From positions 24,334-88,333 of the forward strand of contig JANYCW010000018.1 in the NCBI GenBank assembly GCA_025360085.1: a DNA stretch of 64,000 nucleotides, written 5' to 3'. Origin of the DNA: Actinomycetes bacterium. GTDB taxonomy: Bacteria > Actinomycetota > Actinomycetes > Nanopelagicales > Nanopelagicaceae. The position numbers and the translations under genes are program-made. How positions within the stretch are numbered: the first letter of the stretch is position 1; every line of letters starts with the position of its first letter. The notes below the pieces were generated by a model. The model was not told the DNA's origin. It was given only the letters and a program-made list of their open reading frames with translations, and made no database searches. Shown here piece by piece: positions 1-7,766 of this stretch.

Positions 1-2
1 AG

Positions 3-122
3 ATTGATCAATTTAGAGTTGCTGGAGCAAAAGTTGCAGTAATGGGGCGCCCCGTTCTTCGTTCGGCGCACGCTGGCATCGCGGCAGTTGCCGCGGTATC
101 TGCCCTGCTCAAGGTTTGGTAG
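3..122 (+). CDS. rsmE: 16S rRNA m3U1498 methyltransferase RsmE, C-terminal end (partial)
   Basis: The last 39 codons of a gene whose beginning lies outside the window. The peptide contains a GRPVLRSAHAGIAAVAAVSAL segment, which fits the SPOUT-fold C-terminus of RsmE, where a conserved Arg-x-Leu-Arg-x-x-x-Ala-Gly motif helps form the knotted SAM site. RsmE methylates U1498 of 16S rRNA. The following HIT gene starts 4 bases after the stop, and rsmE-HIT-phoH-ybeY is a common actinobacterial order, which supports the call. Only about 40 residues are visible, so the assignment rests on that motif and on the neighbours. Confidence 0.7.
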   Translation: MDQFRVAGAKVAVMGRPVLRSAHAGIAAVAAVSALLKVW

Positions 123-126
123 TACC

Positions 127-474
127 GTGGTCTTAGATTCGGCTTGCGTGTTCTGCGCAATAGTCAATGGTGGGATCTCTGCCGATGTTGTTTATAGAGA
201 TGAGAACATTCTCGCTTTCAATGACGTTGACCCACAAGCCCCAACGCATGTTTTAATTGTTCCGACCCTCCATGTTGAAAATTCGGCGCAACTTGCACTT
301 ATTTCGCCAACGACGACCGCCCAACTATTTACGGTGGCTGCACACATCGCCGCGCAAAGGGGGCTTACGGGCTTTCGAACCGTATTTAATACCGGCGCCG
401 AAGCGGGTCAGAGCGTTTTTCACGCTCACCTGCATCTGCTCGGTGGCCGTCGGCTGGCTTGGCCGCCAGGTTAA
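127..474 (+). CDS. HIT family nucleotide-binding protein (HinT-like)
   Basis: A 115-residue protein with the histidine-triad signature HAHLHLL near its C-terminus and the N-terminal CVFCAIV motif typical of HinT proteins, which hydrolyse purine nucleoside phosphoramidates and AMP-lysine. I place the start at GTG 127, just after the rsmE stop, because the frame upstream of it overlaps rsmE and the family normally begins a few residues before Cys-x-x-Cys. It is probably co-transcribed with rsmE and phoH. Substrate cannot be read from sequence. Confidence 0.85.
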   Translation: MVLDSACVFCAIVNGGISADVVYRDENILAFNDVDPQAPTHVLIVPTLHVENSAQLALISPTTTAQLFTVAAHIAAQRGLTGFRTVFNTGAEAGQSVFHAHLHLLGGRRLAWPPG

Positions 475-492
475 AGATAGATTTAGCCTTAC

Positions 493-1473
493 ATGGAGCG
501 AATATTAATTACGATACCAATAGCAATTCCGATGGTTGCCCTCATTGGTCCTCACGATGACAACTTACGTACTATTGAAGCCGCCTTTCCCTCCGTCAAC
601 ATTACCGTTCGTGGAAATGAAATTACCCTTCGGGGCACCCACCTAGATTGTACAAATCTAGAAAACCTCTTCAATGAGTTAATGGTGGTAATCCGTTCTG
701 GAAATAATTTGAGTGTGGATGCAGTCAGTCGCGCAATCACAATGCTTGAAAACATACCGATTGATCATCCAGCAGAGGTTTTATCTTTAAATATCCTTAG
801 CAATCGCGGACGGACGATTCGTCCAAAGACTGCCAATCAAAAACGCTATGTTGATGCAATTACCGATCATACGATTACATTTGGTATTGGACCCGCCGGA
901 ACAGGTAAGACTTATTTAGCGATGGCGATGGCCATAGCCGCCTTACAAAACAAAAGCGTAAATCGAATTATTTTGACCCGTCCCGCTGTGGAGGCTGGTG
1001 AGCACTTAGGTTTTTTACCTGGAACATTGAGCGAGAAAATCGATCCCTATCTTCGCCCCTTATTTGATGCACTCCACGACATGATTGATATTGAGACCGT
1101 TCCTCGATTAATGCAATCTGGTGTCATTGAGGTAGCTCCGCTTGCGTACATGCGTGGACGCTCATTAAACGATGCTTTTATTATTCTAGATGAGGCGCAA
1201 AACACCACACCCGAACAGATGAAAATGTTTTTAACTCGCCTTGGTTTTGGTTCAAAGATGGTTATTACCGGTGACATTACGCAGATAGATCTACCCAACG
1301 GTCAGCATTCAGGTCTGCGGATAGTGCGCGATATCTTGGACGATATTGATGATATTGCATTTCTTGAATTAACGGCCGACGATGTGGTTCGACACCGCTT
1401 AATTGGCGATATCGTAAAGGCCTATGATGCCTTTGACGAAGCGCATCATATGCTTCGTCCGATTCGAAAATAA
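493..1473 (+). CDS. phoH: PhoH family ATPase
   Basis: A 326-residue PhoH-like protein (PF02562). The Walker A motif GPAGTGKT lies around residue 135 and the Walker B-like IILDEAQN around residue 230. PhoH proteins are cytoplasmic ATPases, probably acting on RNA, and are typically placed directly upstream of ybeY, as here, where the ybeY ATG follows the stop codon immediately. The N-terminal VALIGPHDDNLRTIE segment fits the family's usual start region, so ATG 493 is kept. It is most likely translated as part of the rsmE-HIT-phoH-ybeY-corC operon. Confidence 0.9.
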   Translation: MERILITIPIAIPMVALIGPHDDNLRTIEAAFPSVNITVRGNEITLRGTHLDCTNLENLFNELMVVIRSGNNLSVDAVSRAITMLENIPIDHPAEVLSLNILSNRGRTIRPKTANQKRYVDAITDHTITFGIGPAGTGKTYLAMAMAIAALQNKSVNRIILTRPAVEAGEHLGFLPGTLSEKIDPYLRPLFDALHDMIDIETVPRLMQSGVIEVAPLAYMRGRSLNDAFIILDEAQNTTPEQMKMFLTRLGFGSKMVITGDITQIDLPNGQHSGLRIVRDILDDIDDIAFLELTADDVVRHRLIGDIVKAYDAFDEAHHMLRPIRK

Positions 1474-1911
1474 ATGACAATTGAAGTAACTAACTCTTCA
1501 GGTGAGTTAGTACCAAGTAAACAGGTTACCTCGCTACTGACCTTTGCAATGCACGAGCTCAAACTCAACACTGAGTGTGATTTAGGGCTGGGCTTTATCG
1601 ACGATGATTACATGAGTGAACTACATATCAAGTGGATGGACGAGTCCGGCAGCACTGATGTTCTTTCATTTCCCATGGACTTGCCTGAAAACGAAGGCGA
1701 TGTGGTAATTCTGGGCGACATAATGATCAGTCCAAGATTTGCCGCACATCAAGCTAAAGTTGCGGGCCACTCAACGGAACATGAGATTTATATTTTAGCG
1801 ACCCACGGTTTATTGCACATTGTTGGCTATGACCATGCTGAACCAGAGGAAGAGCGCATCATGTTTGATTTGCAGGAACAGATTGTTAAGAACTGGAAGC
1901 AGACACAATGA
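1474..1911 (+). CDS. ybeY: Endoribonuclease / rRNA maturation factor YbeY
   Basis: A 145-residue protein with the family signature HGLLHIVGYDH near its C-terminus; the three histidines bind the catalytic zinc. YbeY takes part in 16S rRNA 3'-end maturation and ribosome quality control. It abuts phoH and overlaps the next gene by 4 bases (ATGA), so translation is probably coupled. Length is normal for the family. Confidence 0.93.
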   Translation: MTIEVTNSSGELVPSKQVTSLLTFAMHELKLNTECDLGLGFIDDDYMSELHIKWMDESGSTDVLSFPMDLPENEGDVVILGDIMISPRFAAHQAKVAGHSTEHEIYILATHGLLHIVGYDHAEPEEERIMFDLQEQIVKNWKQTQ

Positions 1912-3185
1912 GTCCGATAGCAATCATAAGCATCATCGCACTTTTAGCCTTTGCTGGATTTTTAGCGGCAAGTGAGTCGGCCCTGACATCGATTTCACGA
2001 ATAGTTGTTGAAGAGTTAGAGAGCAAACGTGGGGGATCGTTGCTGCGTAGATACAGTGCGCAACCAGCGCGCTATTTAAATGTAATTTTACTCGTTCGCA
2101 AACTCTGTGAACTTACCGCAACGGTACTTCTAGCATCAATAATGCTTCGAAATTATTCATCGGCTCAAGCGATGGCGCTCACGGTTGCGATTATGGTTGT
2201 TTTATCCTATGTAGTCGTGGGCGTTGGTCCGCGTACCTTAGGACGCCAGCAGCCGCACAAATATGCCCGATATGGAATTATCGTGGCTTATGGTCTGACA
2301 ATAATTTTAGGTCCAGTGACGAAACTTCTCATTACAGTCGGAAATGCCATTACACCTGGTAAGGGATTTAGATCCGGCCCTTTCACGTCAGAGGCCGAGC
2401 TGCGAGACTTAGTAGACCAAGCCCACGAGCGGGGTTTGGTTGAATCCGATGAGCACCAGATGATTCATTCGGTTTTTGAACTTGGAGACACGTTAGTTCG
2501 CGAATTAATGGTGCCTCGAACTGAAATGGTGTGGATTGAAAAAGATAAAACTTTGCGACAAGGGCTCTCATTAGCACTTCGCTCTGGATTCTCGCGCATC
2601 CCAGTCGTCGGTGCAGGACCTGACAATATAATTGGAATTGTCTATGTAAAGGATTTAGCAAGGCGAGCATTAGACCATCACGATGCTGAGCAGAGTGAGT
2701 TCATTGAACAACACATGCGGCCAGCAAATTTTGTCCCTGAGATAAAGATGGCCGACGAACTGCTCAAAGAGATGCAGCGCAATCAGATTCACTTGGCCGT
2801 AGTTGTCGATGAGTATGGTGGAACCGCAGGAATAATTACGATTGAGGATATTATTGAAGAGATTGTTGGTGAAATTGAAGATGAATTCGATGACGGTGAA
2901 GATCACTTCACTTGGTTATCGCCCGATAAGGCTCGAGCTAATGCTTCGTATCACATTGAGGATTTAGCCGGCGAGTTAAAAATCGAAATTAGCGAATCTG
3001 ACTTCGAAGACGTGGACACGATTGGTGGGCTCATGGCACAAAAATTGGGTCGAGTCCCAATCGCCGGCAGCACGATTTCACTCAGTGGCTGGTCTATTAC
3101 TTCCGAGCGTCCACTTGGCCGCCGCCGCCGAATTAGTCGAGTACTAATTGAGCGCTTAGAGAAAGAGATTGAAGACCACGAGTAA
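1908..3185 (+). CDS. Hemolysin/CorC family membrane protein (DUF21, CBS pair, CorC_HlyC)
   Basis: A 425-residue protein. Residues 1-145 form the DUF21/CNNM membrane domain with several hydrophobic segments; residues about 195-320 hold a CBS pair, including [14 protein letters not shown] and the typical [25 protein letters not shown] stretch; the C-terminus matches the CorC_HlyC domain. The family is linked to magnesium or cobalt homeostasis, though transport has been shown for only some members. In many actinobacteria the next gene is era; here an FAH-family hydrolase follows after 16 bases. Confidence 0.88.
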   Translation: MSPIAIISIIALLAFAGFLAASESALTSISRIVVEELESKRGGSLLRRYSAQPARYLNVILLVRKLCELTATVLLASIMLRNYSSAQAMALTVAIMVVLSYVVVGVGPRTLGRQQPHKYARYGIIVAYGLTIILGPVTKLLITVGNAITPGKGFRSGPFTSEAELRDLVDQAHERGLVESDEHQMIHSVFELGDTLVRELMVPRTEMVWIEKDKTLRQGLSLALRSGFSRIPVVGAGPDNIIGIVYVKDLARRALDHHDAEQSEFIEQHMRPANFVPEIKMADELLKEMQRNQIHLAVVVDEYGGTAGIITIEDIIEEIVGEIEDEFDDGEDHFTWLSPDKARANASYHIEDLAGELKIEISESDFEDVDTIGGLMAQKLGRVPIAGSTISLSGWSITSERPLGRRRRISRVLIERLEKEIEDHE

Positions 3186-3201
3186 GAGATAGAATTACCT
3201 A

Positions 3202-3987
3202 ATGCGCATTATTCGCTTCTCGCCAGGCCCAGATTCTGGTTTAGGAACAGATCCATTATTTGGAGTGCTGGAAGATGATGCCACAATTACAATTATTACC
3301 GGAGATCCGATATATGCTGGAATTCAACGAACCGCCGCAAAGGTTGATTTAAATAAGGTTCGCTTGCTCGCGCCGGTTATTCCTCGTTCAAAAGTTGTTT
3401 GCATAGGTAAAAACTACGCCGATCACGCCGCTGAAATGGGTGGAGTTGTGCCTGACGAACCCATCATTTTTTTGAAGCCGAATACTTCAGTTATTGGATC
3501 AATGGACACGATTGTTTGGCCTAAAATGTCTGATCGCGTTGATCATGAGGTAGAGCTTGCAGTTGTGATTGGCCGCTTGTGTAAGGACGTCCCCATCGAG
3601 CGCGTTAATGATGTGATATTTGGTTACACAATAGCTAACGATGTTACAGCGCGAGATTTGCAGAAAAAGGATGGTCAATGGACACGGGCAAAGAGCTTCG
3701 ATACTTTCTGTCCGATTGGCCCCTGGATTGATACGGACTTCATTCCAGGAGTTCAGAAGATTACTGCAAGTGTAAATGGAGAAATTAAGCAGTCGGCTCA
3801 TTTAAATGACATGATTTTTAAAGTCCCTGAGATAATTAATTTTGTTACACGAGTAATGACATTACTTCCGGGAGATATTATTTTGACCGGTACTCCAGCG
3901 GGAATTGGTCCAATGGTTGCCGGTGGTACCTCAACAATGACAATTGAAGGTTTAGGCGAATTGACTAACAAGGTGAGCAGAATTTGA
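3202..3987 (+). CDS. Fumarylacetoacetate hydrolase (FAH) family protein
   Basis: A 261-residue single-domain FAH-family enzyme. Family motifs are visible: VCIGKNYADHAAEMG, DHEVELAVVIGR with metal-binding acidic residues, TARDLQKKDGQWTRAKSFDTF, and the C-terminal LTGTPAGIGPM. Members include acylpyruvases, oxaloacetate decarboxylases and 2-hydroxyhepta-diene isomerases, so the exact substrate is unknown. A TAGAAT box ends 6 bases before the ATG, which suggests an own leaderless promoter. The stop overlaps the TTG start of gltX. Confidence 0.85.
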   Translation: MRIIRFSPGPDSGLGTDPLFGVLEDDATITIITGDPIYAGIQRTAAKVDLNKVRLLAPVIPRSKVVCIGKNYADHAAEMGGVVPDEPIIFLKPNTSVIGSMDTIVWPKMSDRVDHEVELAVVIGRLCKDVPIERVNDVIFGYTIANDVTARDLQKKDGQWTRAKSFDTFCPIGPWIDTDFIPGVQKITASVNGEIKQSAHLNDMIFKVPEIINFVTRVMTLLPGDIILTGTPAGIGPMVAGGTSTMTIEGLGELTNKVSRI

Positions 3988-5453
3988 GCACAACAGAAGG
4001 AAGAAAAGTGAAAGTCCGATTCGCTCCATCACCAACGGGTGATCTTCATGTAGGTAATATTCGTACCGCACTTTTTGATTGGGCATATGCCAGACATACA
4101 GGTGGCACATTTCTTTTTCGCATTGAAGATACTGACACAACTCGTGTAACCGATGAGTACATTAACGCCGCAATCGATACATTGAAGTGGCTTGGCCTTG
4201 ATTGGGATGAGGGTCCTGAAGTTGGCGGCGATAACGGACCATACTTGCAATCAATGCGTTTAGATATTTATGCGCATTGGGCATCCAAGTTCATTGAACA
4301 AAAAGATGCCTACTATTGTTACTGCTCGCCAGAAGAGCTAGAGACAGTACGAGAAGCACAGCGAGCAGCAAACCAAGCTCCAGGTTATAACGGCCATTGT
4401 AGAGATTTAACTCTTGATCAGATTGAGGAGTACAAAACCGAGGGTCGCATACCTGTTGTTCGTATGCGCATGCCCGATGGCAAAACTACTTTTAACGATT
4501 TAATACGTGGTGAAATGGAGTTTGATCACAAGTTTGTGCCTGACTTTGTTTTAGTTCGCGGAGATGGTTCACCCCTATACACCTTGGCCGTGGCAGTTGA
4601 TGATGTTTTGATGAAAGTCACTCATATCTTGCGTGGGGAAGATTTGCTGTCTTCTACTCCACGTCAGATTCGTGTCTACCAAGCTATGGGAGTTGCCCTT
4701 GAGGAGTACCCAATCTTTGCCCACCTTCCCTTTGTCATGGGCGCAGATAACGCTAAATTATCAAAGCGCAACGGTGAGGTGTCAATTGCTTGGTATCGCG
4801 ATAAAGGCTTTTTGCCAGAGGCAATTTGTAATTATTTAGCCTTACTCGGTTGGTCACCGGGGGAGGATCGTGAAAATGTAACTATGAAAGAGCTAAGTGA
4901 ACTCTTTACAGTAGAGAGAGTTAATAGTTCTCCTGCTCGCTTTGATATGAAAAAATTGGAAGCCATTAACGGAGACAAGATCCGTGCGCTCACCATTGAT
5001 GAGTTCTTAACATGGGCGTTGCCTTTCTTAATTAAGTCAAAAATCATTACGGGGACACCTGAGGAAATCGTATTGGTTAAACGTGCGCTTCCACTTATCC
5101 AAGAGCGTATTATTATGTTTAGCGAAATTCCCGCAATGCTCAAATTTTTATTTGTAAAGGAAGTGACGGTTGAAGCCGACAGCATGGCGCAGATTACTGA
5201 TTTATCGGCAAAAGATGTGCTTCGGCGTTCCTTAAAAGAGCTCGAACTAATGAGTGATTGGACTCATGCAAACATAGAAGCTGCATTGCGAGCCTCATTG
5301 GTAGAAGAGTTGGGCTTAAAACCGCGTATTGCATTTGGTGCACTTCGCATTGCAACGACGGGCAGCAAGATTTCTCCACCTCTCTTTGAATCAATGGAAT
5401 TACTCGGCAAAGCGGCATCTCTGGCGAGGATTTCGGCGGCATTAATCCTCTAG
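3984..5453 (+). CDS. gltX: Glutamyl-tRNA synthetase
   Basis: A 489-residue class I synthetase that charges tRNA-Glu. The HIGH-type motif is in APSPTGDLHVGN near the N-terminus and the KMSKS-type motif is KLSKRNG around residue 255. The start is TTG 3984, overlapping the FAH-family stop by 4 bases; a conserved VRFAPSPTG follows about ten residues later, so no earlier start is needed. Two tRNA genes, Gln and Glu, follow directly. Whether it also charges tRNA-Gln is not decided here. Confidence 0.95.
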   Translation: MSTTEGRKVKVRFAPSPTGDLHVGNIRTALFDWAYARHTGGTFLFRIEDTDTTRVTDEYINAAIDTLKWLGLDWDEGPEVGGDNGPYLQSMRLDIYAHWASKFIEQKDAYYCYCSPEELETVREAQRAANQAPGYNGHCRDLTLDQIEEYKTEGRIPVVRMRMPDGKTTFNDLIRGEMEFDHKFVPDFVLVRGDGSPLYTLAVAVDDVLMKVTHILRGEDLLSSTPRQIRVYQAMGVALEEYPIFAHLPFVMGADNAKLSKRNGEVSIAWYRDKGFLPEAICNYLALLGWSPGEDRENVTMKELSELFTVERVNSSPARFDMKKLEAINGDKIRALTIDEFLTWALPFLIKSKIITGTPEEIVLVKRALPLIQERIIMFSEIPAMLKFLFVKEVTVEADSMAQITDLSAKDVLRRSLKELELMSDWTHANIEAALRASLVEELGLKPRIAFGALRIATTGSKISPPLFESMELLGKAASLARISAALIL

Positions 5454-5483
5454 TCGATACGGTATTCTTTGCCCTTGAAGTAA

Positions 5484-5555
5484 TGGGGTATGGGGTAATT
5501 GGCAGCCCTGCTGATTCTGGTTCAGTAAGTCTAGGTTCGAGTCCTGGTACCCCAG
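5484..5555 (+). tRNA. tRNA-Gln (CUG)
   Basis: A cloverleaf can be drawn by hand: 7-bp acceptor stem TGGGGTA/TACCCCA, D arm, anticodon stem GCTGA/TCAGT with loop TTCTGGT (anticodon CTG), and a TTCGAGT T-loop. No CCA is encoded. It lies 30 bases after gltX; a TATTCT box near 5464 could be its -10. Confidence 0.93.
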
Positions 5556-5615
5556 CGCACTAAGCATTACAACTGAATATGTTTTGTCCTAGTAATAAAA
5601 AATCTTTACAGGCAC

Positions 5616-5688
5616 GGCCCCGTCGTCTAGCGGCCTAGGACTCTGGCTTCTCAAGTCAGCTACGAGGGTTCGAATCCCTTCGGGGCTA
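5616..5688 (+). tRNA. tRNA-Glu (CUC)
   Basis: Acceptor stem GGCCCCG/CGGGGCT, anticodon stem CTGGC/GTCAG around loop TTCTCAA (anticodon CTC), T-loop TTCGAAT. The gene sits close to gltX, whose product charges it, and the LysE-type gene begins only 3 bases after the discriminator base. Confidence 0.94.
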
Positions 5689-5691
5689 CGT

Positions 5692-6327
5692 ATGGTTTCT
5701 TTTTTAAAGGTTCTGCCTGCCTTCATCCTTACTGCCTTTTTATTGGCGGTAGTGCCTGGCCAAACCGTTGCAATGATTCTGCGCCAAGCAATTATCGGCG
5801 GCACCAAGAACGCATATATGACGCTCATTGGCACGAGTAGCGCGCTAATTTTTTGGGGTGGCGCATCGGCAATCGGCCTTTCTCAAATTTTCGCACGATC
5901 TCATACGGCATATTCGGCGCTTAAGTACACAGGAGTAGCTTTTTTAATTTTTTTAGCCCTACAAACTCTGTGGTCATTGCGCAAAGAGTTCGGAAAATTC
6001 GATTACGAAGGCCTCACAACCGTCGGCCTATATCCAGCAATTCGTTTAGGGTTTCTGACGAATTTAACTAACGTTAAAGCCGCCGTCTTTGCAGTTGCTT
6101 TCATTCCCGCATTTGTGCCTAAAAATTTCAGTTTAGGGTGGGGAGTCTTTATATTATCAATTGTTCAAGCGTTCACATCGACAACTTGGTATTCATTTCT
6201 GATTCATATGATTGGTAGGGCTACCACTACATTAGCAAATCCTAAAGTAAGACGCGCTTTGACCGCCTTTTCAGCCATTGGGATTCTCTTTCTTGCCGCA
6301 ACTTTATTACTTACATCACCACGGTAA
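5692..6327 (+). CDS. LysE/RhtB family amino-acid exporter
   Basis: A 211-residue membrane protein with about six hydrophobic segments and the family's N-terminal VPGQTVAMILRQAIIGG pattern (equivalent of the PGP motif region). LysE/RhtB transporters export amino acids or their derivatives by proton antiport; the substrate is not predictable. The ATG lies 3 bases after tRNA-Glu, with no obvious Shine-Dalgarno, so the transcript may come from tRNA processing or start nearby. Confidence 0.82.
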   Translation: MVSFLKVLPAFILTAFLLAVVPGQTVAMILRQAIIGGTKNAYMTLIGTSSALIFWGGASAIGLSQIFARSHTAYSALKYTGVAFLIFLALQTLWSLRKEFGKFDYEGLTTVGLYPAIRLGFLTNLTNVKAAVFAVAFIPAFVPKNFSLGWGVFILSIVQAFTSTTWYSFLIHMIGRATTTLANPKVRRALTAFSAIGILFLAATLLLTSPR

Positions 6328-6354
6328 GTGAAAAGCAAGGCATAGACTAAGCAC

Positions 6355-7581
6355 ATGCGAGTAATTAACTCCGAACAATTGAAATCAATTCTTGCCAATC
6401 TTCCTAGCAATCCACGCATCATCGCTTCCGGAAACTTTTCAGCACCACGAACACTATTGAAAATTGCCGATGAGGTAATACCGGAGTTTAGGTTGCATAT
6501 GCTCAACGCTCATGGCGACATTCCAAATCGTGCGGGCATTACATATGAAACTGCCTTCGTTGGCCCGGCAATGCGAGACCATCCTCGGTTGGACTATATC
6601 CCGTCGCGACTTTCCCTAGTGCCCGTACTTATCCGCAATTTTTACCGCCCCGATGTCGTTTTCTTACACACATCGCTACAACGCTTTGACACCGTCAGCC
6701 TTGGCACCGAAGTCAATATTCTTCCTCGATCTATCGAAACTGCCCGTGCGCATGGAGGCCTCGTCATCGCGCAATCTAATAAACAGATGCCATATACTTA
6801 TGGTGATTCGCAGATTTATGAAAGCGAAATTGATTATATAGTTGAAGTTGATGAGCCTTTACAAGAAAAACCAACAACTCCAATCACGGATATGCAAGCT
6901 CAAATTGGTAGTCGAATCGCAAGTTTAATCGAGGATAATTCAACGTTGCAGTTAGGAATTGGTGGAGTTCCGGATGCGGTTTTAATGGCACTTAAAGAAC
7001 GCAGAGGCTTGCGCATCTGGACGGAGATGTTTTCTGATGGTGTTCTTGAATTAAGCCGAGCTGGCACCCTTGATGATGAAATTTTAATTACTGCCTCCTT
7101 TGTCTTTGGAAGTAATGAGTTGTATCAGTGGTTAGAGTTAAACAAAAAAGTAAGAATGTTACGAACTGAGCGCACAAATGACCCGTCCCAAATCGCGCGC
7201 CAAGCAAAAATGACCTCAATCAACAGCGCTTTAGAGGTAGATCTATTTGACCAAGCAAATGCCAGCCATGTGCGTGGAAAGATTTATAGTGGCTTTGGCG
7301 GTTCAACTGATTTCATCGTTGGTGCACTGCACAGTCGCGGCGGCCAGTCATTCGTAGCTCTTCCATCATGGCATCCAAAGGCAAATGTTTCCACAGTGGT
7401 GCCCAGATTGCACAGCAACGTCACACACTTTCAGCATTCGTGCATAGTTACCGAACAAGGTGTGGCCGCTTGCTTCGGCCATTCACAAAAAGATCAAGCA
7501 ATAAATATCATTCATAATGCAGCTCACCCAGATGTACGGGAAGAACTCGTTGCCAAGGCTAATGAATTCGGTCTACTTTAA
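6355..7581 (+). CDS. Acetyl-CoA hydrolase/transferase family protein (4-hydroxybutyrate CoA-transferase-like)
   Basis: A 408-residue protein with both halves of the family: the N-terminal AcCoA_hydro domain and the C-terminal half carrying LQLGIGGVPDAVL and the VTEQGVA motif with the glutamate that forms the glutamyl-CoA intermediate. It moves CoA between a short-chain acid and an acyl-CoA; the donor and acceptor are unknown. A TAGACT box ends 6 bases before the ATG, fitting leaderless expression. Neighbours give no strong hint. Confidence 0.83.
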   Translation: MRVINSEQLKSILANLPSNPRIIASGNFSAPRTLLKIADEVIPEFRLHMLNAHGDIPNRAGITYETAFVGPAMRDHPRLDYIPSRLSLVPVLIRNFYRPDVVFLHTSLQRFDTVSLGTEVNILPRSIETARAHGGLVIAQSNKQMPYTYGDSQIYESEIDYIVEVDEPLQEKPTTPITDMQAQIGSRIASLIEDNSTLQLGIGGVPDAVLMALKERRGLRIWTEMFSDGVLELSRAGTLDDEILITASFVFGSNELYQWLELNKKVRMLRTERTNDPSQIARQAKMTSINSALEVDLFDQANASHVRGKIYSGFGGSTDFIVGALHSRGGQSFVALPSWHPKANVSTVVPRLHSNVTHFQHSCIVTEQGVAACFGHSQKDQAINIIHNAAHPDVREELVAKANEFGLL

Positions 7582-7763
7582 CCCGCTAATTCAAGCGGCC
7601 AAGCATCAATAGGTGAATCACTCAAAGGGAGATTTTTGCCATCGTTGGTTTGAATAGAAATTCGAGAGAGTGCGGATTTTTCATCGATAAGCTTTACCTT
7701 GCTTAGAGCAATTACTACATGGGCGTAGTGACGTTTGCCAGATACACAGTTTAGTAGACTACA
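7578..7763 (-). pseudogene. Possible 3' remnant of an unidentified gene
   Basis: An open minus-strand frame of 61 codons ends at the stop 7578-7580 but has no ATG, GTG or TTG near its upstream end, where a TGA closes it. The predicted peptide reads like real protein, with a stretch such as KLIDEKSALSRISIQTNDGK and a tail ending PIDAWPLELAG. It overlaps the 3' end of the CoA-transferase gene by 3 bases, as convergent genes here usually do. I infer the surviving C-terminus of a gene cut off when the beta-mannosidase promoter region was joined. The family is not recognised. Confidence 0.35.
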
Positions 7764-7766
7764 TCA

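Noticed and set aside
1277..1480. Minus-strand frame opposite phoH
   Set aside because: It is a shadow of a clearly coding plus-strand gene, with no promoter or ribosome site. The same holds for the many other antisense frames in this window.
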